Source of the DNA: Porticoccus sp963925605 | GTDB lineage: Bacteria; Pseudomonadota; Gammaproteobacteria; Pseudomonadales; Porticoccaceae | Length of the DNA stretch: 64,000 nucleotides | Direction: 5' to 3' | Assembly (NCBI GenBank): GCA_963925605.1 | Contig: CAWURY010000011.1 | Location: forward strand, 6,608-70,607 | Part shown: piece by piece, positions 54,279 to 63,707 of the stretch | Numbering within the stretch: the stretch's first letter is position 1 | Layout of the letters: the number at the start of each line of letters is the position of its first letter | Made by a program: the position numbers and the translations under genes | Notes under the pieces: generated by a model | Told to the model about the DNA's origin: nothing | Seen by the model: only the letters and a program-made list of their open reading frames with translations | The model's database searches: none

Positions 54279-54444
54279 TGCATGTGTCCTTTCCAGTGGT
54301 GACTGCTACCAAGGGTCACGTGGTAAATGCTATATCTTACACACATAGCATACTGTGGGAAAGTCGCCATTCTACCTGCTTAAAAGAGAGAATCAAGAGA
54401 GCTTGTCCATTTACGGCCTATTATGTAGAGAGTTGGAAATTTAC

Positions 54445-54473
54445 TTGTCACAATGTCACTGCGCTGTTAAATT
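54445..54473 (+). promoter_or_regulatory. Predicted promoter of tRNA-Val(GAC)
   Basis: TTGTCA (54445-54450) and TAAATT (54468-54473) are 17 bases apart, and ACGCGG follows as a GC-rich discriminator. The tRNA begins 43 bases further on. The strength is plausible but was not tested. Confidence 0.45.
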
Positions 54474-54516
54474 ACGCGGTTCTTGCAGAATGACAAATAG
54501 TAAGCGGGTAAATAGC

Positions 54517-54592
54517 AGGCACGTAGCTCAGGGGTTAGAGCACCACCTTGACATGGTGGGGGTCGGTGGTTCGAATCCACTCGTGCCTACCA
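54517..54592 (+). tRNA. tRNA-Val (anticodon GAC)
   Basis: The acceptor AGGCACG pairs with CGTGCCT, the D-arm reads TAGCTCAGGGG, the anticodon loop is TTGACAT with GAC, and the T-arm GGTTCGAATCC is standard. An encoded CCA ends the gene. It lies between thrS and uvrB, which both read on the opposite strand. A second tRNA-Val (TAC) is at 43.8 kb. Confidence 0.96.
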
Positions 54593-54622
54593 ACAATTAT
54601 TCAGCAAAGGTGGACTTTTTAA

Positions 54623-56641
54623 TCATCGAGCCAGCCCGTCAACTATTTCCTTTAGGCAAGCAACTTCATCCCGTATGCTTGCGGCAACCTCAAAATCCAA
54701 ATTTTTTGCACTTAAAAACATTTTTTCTTCTAACACAGTAATTTTTTTCCATATGTCAGACTCACTGTGAAGACTTGATCTGTCAAGCAAATCAACTTCA
54801 TTAAAATCTGTTATTTTACGTGATTTATTCCCAGGAATTACAGCTGCCCCCTCCATTATATCTGTTACTGACTTTACAATTCCCTTGGGGGTAATATCAT
54901 GATCTTTGTTATGCTGTATCTGCGCCGCACGACGATTTTCTGTTTCTTTTATGGCTCTATCCATGGAACCAGTTATTTTATCTGCATAAAGAATAGCTCT
55001 TCCTTCCACATGTCTTGCTGCTCGGCCAATTGTTTGAATCATTGACTGCTCTGAGCGCAAAAATCCTTCTTTATCAGCATCAAAAATAGCCACTAAGGCC
55101 ACTTCTGGAATATCTAACCCTTCTCTTAATAAGTTTATACCCACAAGCACATCAAATTTTCCTAAACGCAAATCCCTTATAATTTCTATTCTTTCTACGG
55201 TATCTATGTCTGAATGAAGGTAGCGCACTCGAATATTATGATCGCTAAGGTAATCAGTAAAATCTTCGGCCATACGCTTGGTCAATACAGTAATCAGCAC
55301 TCTTTGTTGTTTCGCTACGCATATATTAATCTCAGATAACACATCATCAACCTGAGAGACTGCAGGTCGCACAAAAATCTCAGGGTCAAGTAAACCAGTA
55401 GGTCGAACAACCTGGCGAACTATTTGCCCTTCAGTGGCTGATTCATATCTACTAGGGGTCGCAGAAACAAAGATCATCTGCGGAGCCAATCTTTCCCATT
55501 CATCAAATCTTAGCGGCCGATTATCAAGCGCTGAGGGAAGGCGGAAGCCGTACTCCACCAATGTTTCCTTTCGTGAGCGATCCCCTTTATACATCGCCCC
55601 CAGCTGAGGAATGGTTACGTGCGACTCATCAACTACTAATAACGCATCATTAGGTAAATAGTCAAATAATGTAGGGGGGGGATCCCCTTGTCCTCTTCCA
55701 GAAAGATATCGAGAATAATTTTCAATACCATTGCAGTAACCAAGCTCAGACATCATCTCGATGTCGTAACAAGTCCGTTCTCGCAACCTCTGCTCCTCAA
55801 CTAACTTATAAACAGACCTTAGTTGTTCCAGTCGGACTGCAAGTTCTTCTTTTATTTTATCAATAGAATCATGTATCACTTGTCGGGGGGTCACATAATG
55901 TGACTTTGGATACACAGTTATTCGAGATACACGCCTTAAAACTTGGCCAGTCAAAGGATCAAATAATGAGATATTTTCAACGACATCATCGAAAGCTTCT
56001 ATTCTAACTGCTTCTTGTGCCGAATCAGCAGGGTATATGTCAATAACATCACCACGAACGCGATAAGTGGATCGCTGAAAAACAGTATCATTTCGCGTGT
56101 ATTGCAATTCAGCTAAGCGACGTAAAATTGATCGTTGGTCTATCTTATCCCCTTGAACTAAGTGCAAAAGCATCTTTAGATAGGACTCAGGGTCTCCTAG
56201 ACCATAAATAGATGAAACTGTGGCAACAACAATTACATCTTTGCGCTCCAGAAGGGCCTTAGTAGCCGATAGACGCATCTGTTCTATATGTTGATTAACA
56301 GCAGCATCTTTTTCAATAAATGTGCCAGACGAAGGAACATAAGCTTCCGGCTGATAGTAATCATAATAGGAAACAAAGTACTCAACAGCGTTATTGGGGA
56401 AAAAATCCCTGAACTCACCATAAAGCTGGGCAGCTAAAGTTTTATTATGAGCAAGAACAATTGTGGGTCGTTGCACTTGATCTATGACATTCGCGATAGT
56501 AAAAGTCTTTCCTGACCCAGTAACACCCAATAGTGTTTGCGCAGCCAAGCCAGAGTCAAGACCGTCTATTAACTTTTTTATCGCTAAAGGCTGGTCTCCA
56601 GCTGGGGCATAAGAACTTACTAAATTAAATAATTTTGACAC
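54623..56641 (-). CDS. uvrB: Excinuclease ABC subunit B
   Basis: UvrB verifies damage and positions UvrC in nucleotide excision repair. The 672-residue protein (E. coli 673) has Walker A GVTGSGKTFT near residue 40, the damage-probing beta-hairpin segment YVSYYDYYQPEAYVP, LVVDESHVTIPQ, QTIGRAARHVEGRA, and the C-terminal UVR motif (LEEKMFLSAKNLDFEVAA) that binds UvrC. No CTGT-N8-ACAG SOS box is visible in the 126 bases before its start, unlike E. coli uvrB. tRNA genes flank it on both sides. Confidence 0.98.
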   Translation of the reverse strand: MSKLFNLVSSYAPAGDQPLAIKKLIDGLDSGLAAQTLLGVTGSGKTFTIANVIDQVQRPTIVLAHNKTLAAQLYGEFRDFFPNNAVEYFVSYYDYYQPEAYVPSSGTFIEKDAAVNQHIEQMRLSATKALLERKDVIVVATVSSIYGLGDPESYLKMLLHLVQGDKIDQRSILRRLAELQYTRNDTVFQRSTYRVRGDVIDIYPADSAQEAVRIEAFDDVVENISLFDPLTGQVLRRVSRITVYPKSHYVTPRQVIHDSIDKIKEELAVRLEQLRSVYKLVEEQRLRERTCYDIEMMSELGYCNGIENYSRYLSGRGQGDPPPTLFDYLPNDALLVVDESHVTIPQLGAMYKGDRSRKETLVEYGFRLPSALDNRPLRFDEWERLAPQMIFVSATPSRYESATEGQIVRQVVRPTGLLDPEIFVRPAVSQVDDVLSEINICVAKQQRVLITVLTKRMAEDFTDYLSDHNIRVRYLHSDIDTVERIEIIRDLRLGKFDVLVGINLLREGLDIPEVALVAIFDADKEGFLRSEQSMIQTIGRAARHVEGRAILYADKITGSMDRAIKETENRRAAQIQHNKDHDITPKGIVKSVTDIMEGAAVIPGNKSRKITDFNEVDLLDRSSLHSESDIWKKITVLEEKMFLSAKNLDFEVAASIRDEVACLKEIVDGLAR

Positions 56642-56722
56642 CGATGTAACCTTACATTAGGAAGATAAAAGATTAGTTGTATTATAGGCTATAACTGCCT
56701 GCAAGTTGATGAGGGATTAAGG

Positions 56723-56751
56723 TTGACTCACTCTTTATCGGTATATAAGAT
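56723..56751 (+). promoter_or_regulatory. Predicted tRNA-Asn promoter
   Basis: TTGACT (56723-56728) and TAAGAT (56746-56751) are separated by 17 bases, with the GC-rich discriminator ACGCG after it. The tRNA starts 16 bases after the -10 box. The arrangement matches strong stable-RNA promoters. Confidence 0.65.
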
Positions 56752-56767
56752 ACGCGTCTTATAACGA

Positions 56768-56843
56768 TCCGCCTTAGCTCAGTTGGTAGAGCAAATGACT
56801 GTTAATCATTGGGTCGCTGGTTCGAGCCCAGCAGGCGGAGCCA
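56768..56843 (+). tRNA. tRNA-Asn (anticodon GTT)
   Basis: The acceptor TCCGCCT pairs with AGGCGGA, the D-arm is TAGCTCAGTTGG, the anticodon loop is CTGTTAA with GTT, and the T-arm GGTTCGAGCCC and encoded CCA are standard. All stems pair over 76 bases. Confidence 0.97.
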
Positions 56844-56929
56844 TATAAAAATTGTCTGGAAATTTAAAGCTTTCGGGCATAAAAATTACGTATTTTTTTA
56901 TTTGAATTTTTCACTAAGAGAAAAAAGTC

Positions 56930-57477
56930 CTAAGTGTCCAAAGATGCGTAATAGCATACAGCTAGCGCCCAAAGATCATGGAAAATGAAGTGAGCTCCTC
57001 TTAGCTGTTGCCTCACCCCAAATATAACACCCAAGATCAAACCAATCATCAGTCCAATCACACGCCAGCATATCCTGCCGGAAAACAGCGTCCCCCACCA
57101 GAACCAAACATAGAAAGCATTAAAGTTGACTTTGGTAAATCTCCACCATAGCGCTGCAAGCTCTAGGGGCAATCAGTTTCAGTAAAACTTTTTAAAATGG
57201 AAATAGTAATAATGTTAATAATTACGGCTACCAAAAGATAACTTAAACCAAATCTATATGATTGCAAAAAGTTAAAACGATAACCGCCTAGCCATGCAAC
57301 TAGAATCAAGACAATCATTGCAGCTAAAAGCATTCTGCCCCATTTATGAATTAACGTTTCTGTCAACCAGGCATCCCTCATACTCCAAAAGTTTTCTTCA
57401 AGCATGAACATTTTATCTACAACCAATAGATCAAGATTCATTGCTGATATAAGCCATTGCAAAAAACATAAAACCAA
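56930..57477 (-). pseudogene. Decayed PAP2-family phosphatase gene
   Basis: Two fragments of one phosphatase are visible. The N-terminal 104 residues (57477-57163) have three hydrophobic segments and end ILKSFTETDCP, after which TAG (57163-57165) replaces the Trp expected in the conserved CPW motif; the frame continues SLQRYGGDLP, then GRCFPAG followed by Tyr instead of the catalytic His. Sense is then lost, and the gene resumes in another frame with GVIFGVRQQLRGAHFIFHDLW, which holds the third phosphatase motif. So there is a nonsense change, probable loss of the PxGH histidine, and a frame break with apparent deletion near 57062-57080. Members of this group act on lipid or lipid A phosphates. 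The gene should be inactive. Confidence 0.8.
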
Positions 57478-57511
57478 AAAAGCAGCTAGGTAGCTAAAGC
57501 AAGGGGCCTAG

Positions 57512-58237
57512 TTAACTCCAATTTGCCTGAACGGAGGCTAATGAAACCTCATCATTCATTATTTCTAGTATACCCGCAGGACTCAAAGATTGGGTGATTG
57601 GACGACCAACTACCAAGTAACTACTTCCATTAACTATAGCCTGAGAGGGAGTAAAAATTCGACGCTGGTCATCTGGTTTGGCTGAAATTGGACGTATGCC
57701 TGGAGTGACTAAAATAAAGTCTTCGCCACAAGTCTTGCGTAGTTCTCTAGCCTCTCCAGCTGACGAAACCACGCCATCCATACCTGAATTTTTGGCAAGA
57801 GTAGCGAGCCGAAGTGCCTGCTCTTCAGTGGTCGAGTAAATGCCAATATCACTCAAATCATCACCAGAGAAACTAGTTAAAACTGTCACAGCGACAAGCA
57901 GCATGTCGCTATTATTTTTTTCTAATGTATTTTTTGCTTCCTCCATCATCCTCTTTCCGCCAGAAGCATGAACATCTGTCATCCAGACACCCATATCTGC
58001 AGCAACACCAATAGCACCAGAGACCGTATTGGGGATATCATAGAATTTAAGATCAAGAAAGATATCAAAACCTTTTTTGATGAGATCTGAAACAACTTCT
58101 GGGCCGGCATGGGTAAACAGTTCTTTACCAACCTTGAGCCTGCAAAGTGATGGCGTAACTGAATCAGCGAACCTGATGACATCTTTGGTGTCGCTATAAT
58201 CAAGAGCAACAATAATCTTTGGATCGCTAGTCTTCAT
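57512..58237 (-). CDS. pyrF: Orotidine 5'-phosphate decarboxylase
   Basis: PyrF makes UMP from OMP, the last step of pyrimidine synthesis. The 241-residue protein (E. coli 245) has IIVALDYSD at the N terminus, the catalytic signature IFLDLKFYDIPNTV near residue 60, DVHASGGKRMM, GVVSSAGEA and the phosphate-binding VVGRPITQS. Its ATG overlaps the lapA stop by one base, and lapA-pyrF adjacency is seen in E. coli as well. All active-site residues are present. Confidence 0.97.
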   Translation of the reverse strand: MKTSDPKIIVALDYSDTKDVIRFADSVTPSLCRLKVGKELFTHAGPEVVSDLIKKGFDIFLDLKFYDIPNTVSGAIGVAADMGVWMTDVHASGGKRMMEEAKNTLEKNNSDMLLVAVTVLTSFSGDDLSDIGIYSTTEEQALRLATLAKNSGMDGVVSSAGEARELRKTCGEDFILVTPGIRPISAKPDDQRRIFTPSQAIVNGSSYLVVGRPITQSLSPAGILEIMNDEVSLASVQANWS

Positions 58238-58527
58238 TATTTTTCTTCCTTGATATCCGCTATGGAGGATTTTAACTTAACATACTGTCTATCAGCTCTT
58301 CGTAATCTATAATTTAATCTAATTAAGGTCGAAGAGGTGACTAGCAGTGAAGCTATACATCCCATTGAGAAGCTTCCAAGCAACCACAACCCAAGGGGTA
58401 AAGTGTTCGACGCAAAGCCAAAAATCTTGAAAGATGCCGGGTCTGGATTATCGATGACAATCCAGGCTCCCAAAGCGACAGAAATAAAAGTAATGAGCAA
58501 CCATAAAATATTTTTTAGTGCTGACAC
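58237..58527 (-). CDS. lapA: LapA-domain inner membrane protein (YciS-like)
   Basis: The 96-residue protein has two membrane helices (about residues 8-26 and 44-65) followed by a short charged helix (RLNYRLRRADRQYVKLKSS), the layout of LapA/YciS. In E. coli, LapA works with LapB in regulating LPS synthesis through LpxC turnover. LapB is not encoded next to it here; pyrF follows at once. The assignment rests on topology, size and context (ihfB-lapA-pyrF), and sequence identity is modest. Confidence 0.78.
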   Translation of the reverse strand: MSALKNILWLLITFISVALGAWIVIDNPDPASFKIFGFASNTLPLGLWLLGSFSMGCIASLLVTSSTLIRLNYRLRRADRQYVKLKSSIADIKEEK

Positions 58528-58632
58528 GAGAACTCCAAGAAGAACCTAAAAGGAGAGCCTTTTCCTCTACTGCAACAAAGATATTTTTGGCTTTGCTTTA
58601 GGGTTAAAAAATAACTTGAGCGGAATTAAATT

Positions 58633-58917
58633 TTATACAGGAACGTTAACTCTTTCGCGTAGCTCCTTGCCAGGCTTAAAGTACGGTACTGATCTGCTAG
58701 CTAATTCTACCGCTGCTCCTGTCTTCGGGTTTCTCCCAATACGGGAAGCACGGTGATGCAGGCAAAAACTACCAAAACCTCTTATTTCGATTCTCTCATT
58801 CGCAGAAAGTGTTTGGATCATTTTCTCTAAGATCATCTTAATGGCGAGATCCACATCAACCGGAATAAGCTGATCCTGTTTACTTATAATAGATTCTATT
58901 AGTTCTGACTTTGTCAT
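58633..58917 (-). CDS. ihfB: Integration host factor subunit beta
   Basis: At 94 residues this equals E. coli IHF-beta. It has MTKSELIESIISKQ at the start, IEIRGFGSFCLHHRASRIGRNPKTG with the intercalating Pro region, and PYFKPGKELRERVN at the end. It pairs with IHF-alpha (47.2-47.5 kb). The order rpsA-ihfB is conserved in enteric and pseudomonad genomes. The 80 bases between it and rpsA hold no obvious terminator. Confidence 0.97.
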   Translation of the reverse strand: MTKSELIESIISKQDQLIPVDVDLAIKMILEKMIQTLSANERIEIRGFGSFCLHHRASRIGRNPKTGAAVELASRSVPYFKPGKELRERVNVPV

Positions 58918-58997
58918 AAATTTCTATACGGTTAGTGATTACATTAATTGAATCAAAACAAGAGGTAGCAATTTCTACCACCCCTTGCCTTATAGCG

Positions 58998-60680
58998 TCA
59001 ACTCTCTTTGTTTTCCATCTGAGCTTTAATTAAATCGCCTATAGTAGTTGGAGTTACGCTCTCTACTTCTGATTTTTTGTGCTCTTTTATTGCAGTTTTT
59101 TCCTCTTCTACATCCTTGGCTTTGACTGATAAAGAAATTATCCGATTCTTTCGATCTATATTAATAATTTTTGTCTCTATCTCATCACCCTCTTTCAGAA
59201 TTTTAGATGCATCATCAACCTTTTCTCGCGACAGCTCTGATGCTTTCAGTTGCGCTTCAACACCGTCACTCAGAAGAATGACTGCTTCTTTGGCATCAAC
59301 TTCCTTAATAGTGCCAAGAACAACTGCCCCTTTGTCATATTCAGACACGTAACGAGCAAAAGGATCATCAGCTAATTGCTTGATGCCCAAAGAAATGCGC
59401 TCTCTTTCAGAGTCTATAGACAAGATGACTGTTTCTACCTCGTCTCCTTTCTTATAATTACGGACAGCCTCTTCACCAGCTTCATCCCATGAGATATCAG
59501 AGAGATGGACCAGCCCATCAATGCCTCCATCTAAACCGATAAAGATACCAAAATCAGTTATGGACTTAATGTTTCCAATAATTTTGGCACCTTTTGCATG
59601 CGTTGTTCCAAACTCATCCCAAGGGTTCATAAAGCATTGCTTGACACCCAAAGAAATCCTACGGCGCTCTTGATCAATATCCAGAATCATAACTTCCACT
59701 GTGTCACCAAGCTGAACCACCTTAGATGGATGAATATTTTTATTAGTCCAATCCATTTCAGATACATGAACAAGACCCTCAACCCCATCTTCTAGCTCAG
59801 CAAAACAACCATAATCAGTAAGGTTGGTAACTGTAGCGGTGGTCCGAGCACCTTGCGGGTAACGACCTGTTATGTCAGCCCAAGGATCTTCGCCCATTTG
59901 CTTCATACCCAAGGATACACGATTGCGCTCACGATCAAATTTCAATATTTTTACATCAACATCATCACCAACATTTACTATTTCAGACGGATGTTTTATG
60001 CGCTTCCAAGACATATCAGTTATATGCAATAGGCCGTCTATTCCACCAAGATCAACAAAAGCACCGTAATCTGTAAGATTCTTTATCAAGCCTTTAACCG
60101 TGGCCCCTTCTTCAAGGTTAGCAAGCATCTCATCACGCTCAACAGTGTTAACTTGCTCCATAACGGCACGTCTAGACACCACAACATTATTGCGCTTCTG
60201 GTCAAGTTTTATGACCTTGAATTCTAGTGGCTTATTTTCTAAGTGCGAGGTATCACGAATTGGACGAACATCTATAAGAGACCCTGGCAAAAATGCACGC
60301 AAACCTTGAACTTCGACTGTAAACCCACCTTTCACTTTACCGCTTATAATTCCTATAACTGCCTCTTCTGCCTTCAGTGCAGCATCGAGGATAATCCAGG
60401 ATTCAGCAGCTCGAGCCTTTTCTCTGGACAATTTAGTTGCACCAAACCCGTCTTCTACTGCCTCAAGAGAAACTTGTATTTCATCGCCAATAGCGATGGC
60501 GGTTTCACCGTTATCATCAAAAAACTCTTCCTTGGGAATAACACCTTCAGATTTAAGACCGGTGTGGACAGTTACCCAGTCTTTATCAATATCAGTAATG
60601 ACGCCGGTTATAATCGCGCCGGTATTCATCTCAACTGTTTTTAAACTTTCTTCAAATAATTCTGCAAAATTCGCGTTCAT
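58998..60680 (-). CDS. rpsA: 30S ribosomal protein S1
   Basis: S1 binds and unfolds mRNA at the ribosome. The product has six S1 repeats (for example GAIITGVITDIDKDWVTVHTG, GATVKGLIKNLTDYGAFVDLGGIDGLLHITDMSW, GNIKSITDFGIFIGLDGGIDGLVHLSDISWDEAG in pattern) and a charged C-terminal tail. I place the start at the ATG at 60680, with AGGTG five bases before it, giving 560 aa (E. coli 557); a longer open frame to 60725 lacks support. It follows cmk, as in E. coli. Confidence 0.97.
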   Translation of the reverse strand: MNANFAELFEESLKTVEMNTGAIITGVITDIDKDWVTVHTGLKSEGVIPKEEFFDDNGETAIAIGDEIQVSLEAVEDGFGATKLSREKARAAESWIILDAALKAEEAVIGIISGKVKGGFTVEVQGLRAFLPGSLIDVRPIRDTSHLENKPLEFKVIKLDQKRNNVVVSRRAVMEQVNTVERDEMLANLEEGATVKGLIKNLTDYGAFVDLGGIDGLLHITDMSWKRIKHPSEIVNVGDDVDVKILKFDRERNRVSLGMKQMGEDPWADITGRYPQGARTTATVTNLTDYGCFAELEDGVEGLVHVSEMDWTNKNIHPSKVVQLGDTVEVMILDIDQERRRISLGVKQCFMNPWDEFGTTHAKGAKIIGNIKSITDFGIFIGLDGGIDGLVHLSDISWDEAGEEAVRNYKKGDEVETVILSIDSERERISLGIKQLADDPFARYVSEYDKGAVVLGTIKEVDAKEAVILLSDGVEAQLKASELSREKVDDASKILKEGDEIETKIINIDRKNRIISLSVKAKDVEEEKTAIKEHKKSEVESVTPTTIGDLIKAQMENKES

Positions 60681-60798
60681 CGGGACACCTATAGGAAAAA
60701 TAGAACCATTGGCTCTACAAGCCACATCACCAGTTATGTGGGTTATTAATAAAAAGTAATGTGGCTTTTCTGGTTATTTGCCGCAAATACTTGGCTAT

Positions 60799-61488
60799 TT
60801 ACTGAGGGTGTATGCCATTTTTTTTAGCAATTTCTAACCCCAGTTCTAATACTCCATTAATGCTCATATGTGAGCTATCAATGATTACAGCATCATGAGC
60901 AGGAACCATTGGCGAAGATTTGCGAGTCATATCTCGTTCATCTCGCTTTTTGACCTGCTCTATGAGACTGGCAAGACTAGCATCTTTACCCTTATCCATC
61001 AACTGCTTATGTCGTCTTTTAGCCCGAATTTCAGAGTTTGCCGTAAGGAAAATTTTAGCGCCCGCATCAGGAAATACAATAGTGCCCATATCACGCCCAT
61101 CCGCAACAAGACCAGGATATTTGGCAAAAGCACGCTGTCTGCTCAGTAGCGCGGTCCTCACCTCCAGGTGGGCTGCAATAGTAGAGGCATCTGAACCAAT
61201 ATGCTCATCGCGGATAAGAGCGGATACGTCTTCACCCTCCAGTATCACCTGCGACTCAAATTCACTATTCATATTAAAAGAAATATCCATATGAGCAGCC
61301 AGTACAGCTAGCGATTCAACATTACTTAGATCTACAGCATGACGCATAGCGGCCAATACTAATAATCTATAAAGCGCGCCACTATCAAGATAATGAAATC
61401 CAAGCTTAATTGCTATTAACTGGCAAATAGTCCCTTTTCCTGCGCCACTTGGGCCATCTATAGTTATTACAGGCACGCAATTAATCAT
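60799..61488 (-). CDS. cmk: Cytidylate kinase
   Basis: Cmk phosphorylates CMP and dCMP. The 229-residue protein (E. coli 227) has the P-loop ITIDGPSGAGKGTICQ near residue 10, the CMP-binding LDSGALYR segment, VADGRDMGTIVFPDA, and the lid with RRHKQLMDKGK followed by DERDMTRKSSPM. Its start overlaps the end of the tyrA-aroA fusion by four bases (ATGA), so the two are translationally coupled, and rpsA follows. Confidence 0.97.
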   Translation of the reverse strand: MINCVPVITIDGPSGAGKGTICQLIAIKLGFHYLDSGALYRLLVLAAMRHAVDLSNVESLAVLAAHMDISFNMNSEFESQVILEGEDVSALIRDEHIGSDASTIAAHLEVRTALLSRQRAFAKYPGLVADGRDMGTIVFPDAGAKIFLTANSEIRAKRRHKQLMDKGKDASLASLIEQVKKRDERDMTRKSSPMVPAHDAVIIDSSHMSINGVLELGLEIAKKNGIHPQ

Positions 61489-63704
61489 CTTTTTTCCTCA
61501 CTGATACTCAATCCAGACTTGTTCGCTTGCTCGACAAAACCAGGAAATGATGTGGCAACATTATTGCAATTGTGTATTAAAATAATTTCTTTTGCTCTTA
61601 AGGCTGCAATACTAAATGCCATCGCAATACGGTGATCGTCTTTGCTGTCTATCTCTCCACCTAAAATTGAACCACCTTCGATCTCAATGCCATCTGGTGT
61701 GGTTGTTACATCTATTCCCAATACAGTCAAACCATCTGCCATAGACTGGATTCTATCACTTTCTTTGACTCGCAATTCTAAAGCGCCTCTGAGAATAGTC
61801 TTTCCAGTTGCACAAGCTGCTGCTACAAACAATACCGGAAACTCATCAATAGCTAAGGCAACCTGATCTACCGGAATTTCAATCCCGTGAAGTGGAGCAT
61901 AGCGTACTTGAATATCAGCGACAGGCTCGCCGCTCACTTCTTTTTTATTGGAGAGCCTTATATCGGCCCCCATCATTTGCAAAATATTTATTACGCCAAT
62001 TCTTGTTGGATTTACTCCAACATGAGGCAAGATAACATCTGAGCCTGGGGCAATAGAGGCGGCTACCATATAAAAAGCTGCTGATGAAATATCTGCAGGC
62101 ACGTTAACTATAGTGGATTTTAATTCCCCCTTCCCTCTCAGGCTTGCAGAAAACTCTTTTCTATCAACATGGTAGCCAAAGCCTGCCAACATTCGCTCTG
62201 TGTGGTCACGCGTGGCAACTGACTCTATCGTGGAAGTCTGGCCCTTCGCATATAATCCTGCCAATAGAATGCATGATTTAACCTGAGCACTTGCCATTGG
62301 TAGCTTGTAATCTATGGCTTTAAGATCGACCCCACCCTTTATTTTCAAAGGTGGCAACCCATTTTTATTCATTGCAATTACTGCACCCATTTTTCTCAAA
62401 GGGCTTACTACGCGCTCCATCGGTCGCTTTGACAAAGACTCGTCGCCTGTTAAGACCACATCAAACGACTGAGCAGCCAGCAATCCAGAAAGTAACCTCA
62501 TAGATGTGCCAGAATTACCTAAATATAAAGGTCCAGAAGGCGCCTGTAGTCCGTTTAATCCAACCCCGTGTACCTCAACGCATCCTTTGGCGGGTCGCTT
62601 TATCACAACGCCCATATCTCGAAATGCTTGCAGTGTAGCTAAACTGTCCTCTCCTTCCAAAAAGCCTGATATATTGGTAACACCGTTAGCGATGGAACCC
62701 AAAATAATAGCACGGTGAGAAATTGACTTATCTCCAGGCACCACAACCTTGCCTTTAATACAACCACCTGGGGACACTCTATAATCAACAGTCTGAGCTA
62801 TGGGTTTCAAATAAGTCTTGTTTTCTCGCATTTGATCAAAATGGTTTCTTGTTTCTCGTGCGTGCGCAAAAACATCCAATAAATATTCGCTATCTCCAAG
62901 AGATATAGCTTGCTTGATGAAATCAATATGTTTGGTTAAGTCACCTAGAGCAGAAGTAATTGCTTTTTTGTTTGCCATCACTATGTCATGCCACATAACA
63001 GGATCGCTTGCAGCTATTCGAGTAAAGTCACCAAATCCTCCAGCGGCGTAACGAAAAACTTCTTGGTTTTTTCTCATGCTTGATAACATGTCCACCAAGG
63101 CATACGCCAATATATGGGGCAAATGACTAGTGGCCGCTAAAATTTCATCATGATCTACTACTTTCATCTCACTGACTGATGCGCCCACTCCAATCCATAA
63201 TTTCTTGACCCTATCAATATGGTCACAACCAGTGGCAGAAGATGGAGTTAAAATTACTTGATGATTTTCAAATAAGAATGCATCAACTGCCCCAATACCG
63301 CTTTTCTCTGAGCCAGCAATAGGATGACCGGGAACAAATTGCGAAGGACTGCAACGATAAACTTCATTAACAGCTTCGACTACACTGCCTTTTACGCTTG
63401 CCACATCTGTAATTGTTACCAGCTCGCTCAGTAATGGCTGAAGCTGAGAGATAATAGCTGGGATTGCAAGTGTTGGGACAGCAATAACAACGAGATCTCC
63501 GTCTCCCATCTCTGTAGCGATATCTTCAATATCCTGTACCGCTTTATCTATAATGCCTGTTTTTATTGCCTCGTCTAACGTTTTGTAATCGCGAGAGCTT
63601 CCTATGATTTGATCGTACAGATTGCGATCTTTGGCAGCTTTTGCCAAGCTACCACCAATCAATCCTAACCCAATCACAAGCAAACGTTTTATTTTTTTTG
63701 CCAT
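61485..63704 (-). CDS. Fused prephenate dehydrogenase and EPSP synthase (TyrA-AroA)
   Basis: The 739-residue protein joins two enzymes of aromatic amino acid synthesis. Residues 1-290 are a TyrA-type dehydrogenase with LLVIGLGLIGGSLAKAAK (NAD loop), GHPIAGSEKSGIGA and SHLPHILAYALVD. Residues from about 305 are AroA: GDKSISHRAIILGSIA, LGNSGTSMRLLSGLLA, GDESLSKRPMERVV, RVKESDRIQSMADGL and DDHRIAMAFSIAAL, all intact. AroA makes EPSP and TyrA later converts prephenate, so they are not consecutive steps. The fusion is known in Pseudomonas and relatives. hisC precedes it by three bases. Confidence 0.96.
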   Translation of the reverse strand: MAKKIKRLLVIGLGLIGGSLAKAAKDRNLYDQIIGSSRDYKTLDEAIKTGIIDKAVQDIEDIATEMGDGDLVVIAVPTLAIPAIISQLQPLLSELVTITDVASVKGSVVEAVNEVYRCSPSQFVPGHPIAGSEKSGIGAVDAFLFENHQVILTPSSATGCDHIDRVKKLWIGVGASVSEMKVVDHDEILAATSHLPHILAYALVDMLSSMRKNQEVFRYAAGGFGDFTRIAASDPVMWHDIVMANKKAITSALGDLTKHIDFIKQAISLGDSEYLLDVFAHARETRNHFDQMRENKTYLKPIAQTVDYRVSPGGCIKGKVVVPGDKSISHRAIILGSIANGVTNISGFLEGEDSLATLQAFRDMGVVIKRPAKGCVEVHGVGLNGLQAPSGPLYLGNSGTSMRLLSGLLAAQSFDVVLTGDESLSKRPMERVVSPLRKMGAVIAMNKNGLPPLKIKGGVDLKAIDYKLPMASAQVKSCILLAGLYAKGQTSTIESVATRDHTERMLAGFGYHVDRKEFSASLRGKGELKSTIVNVPADISSAAFYMVAASIAPGSDVILPHVGVNPTRIGVINILQMMGADIRLSNKKEVSGEPVADIQVRYAPLHGIEIPVDQVALAIDEFPVLFVAAACATGKTILRGALELRVKESDRIQSMADGLTVLGIDVTTTPDGIEIEGGSILGGEIDSKDDHRIAMAFSIAALRAKEIILIHNCNNVATSFPGFVEQANKSGLSISEEKR

Positions 63705-63707
63705 AGA

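Noticed and set aside
54355..54741. A 128-codon plus-strand open frame across the tRNA-Val and the end of uvrB
   Set aside because: It runs through a tRNA gene and the antisense of uvrB and resembles no protein; it is a chance frame.
58548..58563. AAAAGG-AGAG-CCTTTT hairpin between ihfB and lapA
   Set aside because: The stem is only six pairs and has no U-tract in the direction of transcription; the genes seem co-oriented and may be read together.
60681..60725. Longer rpsA start at 60725
   Set aside because: The added residues (MACRANGSIFPIGVP) do not look like S1, and the ATG at 60680 has AGGTG at correct spacing and gives the standard length.
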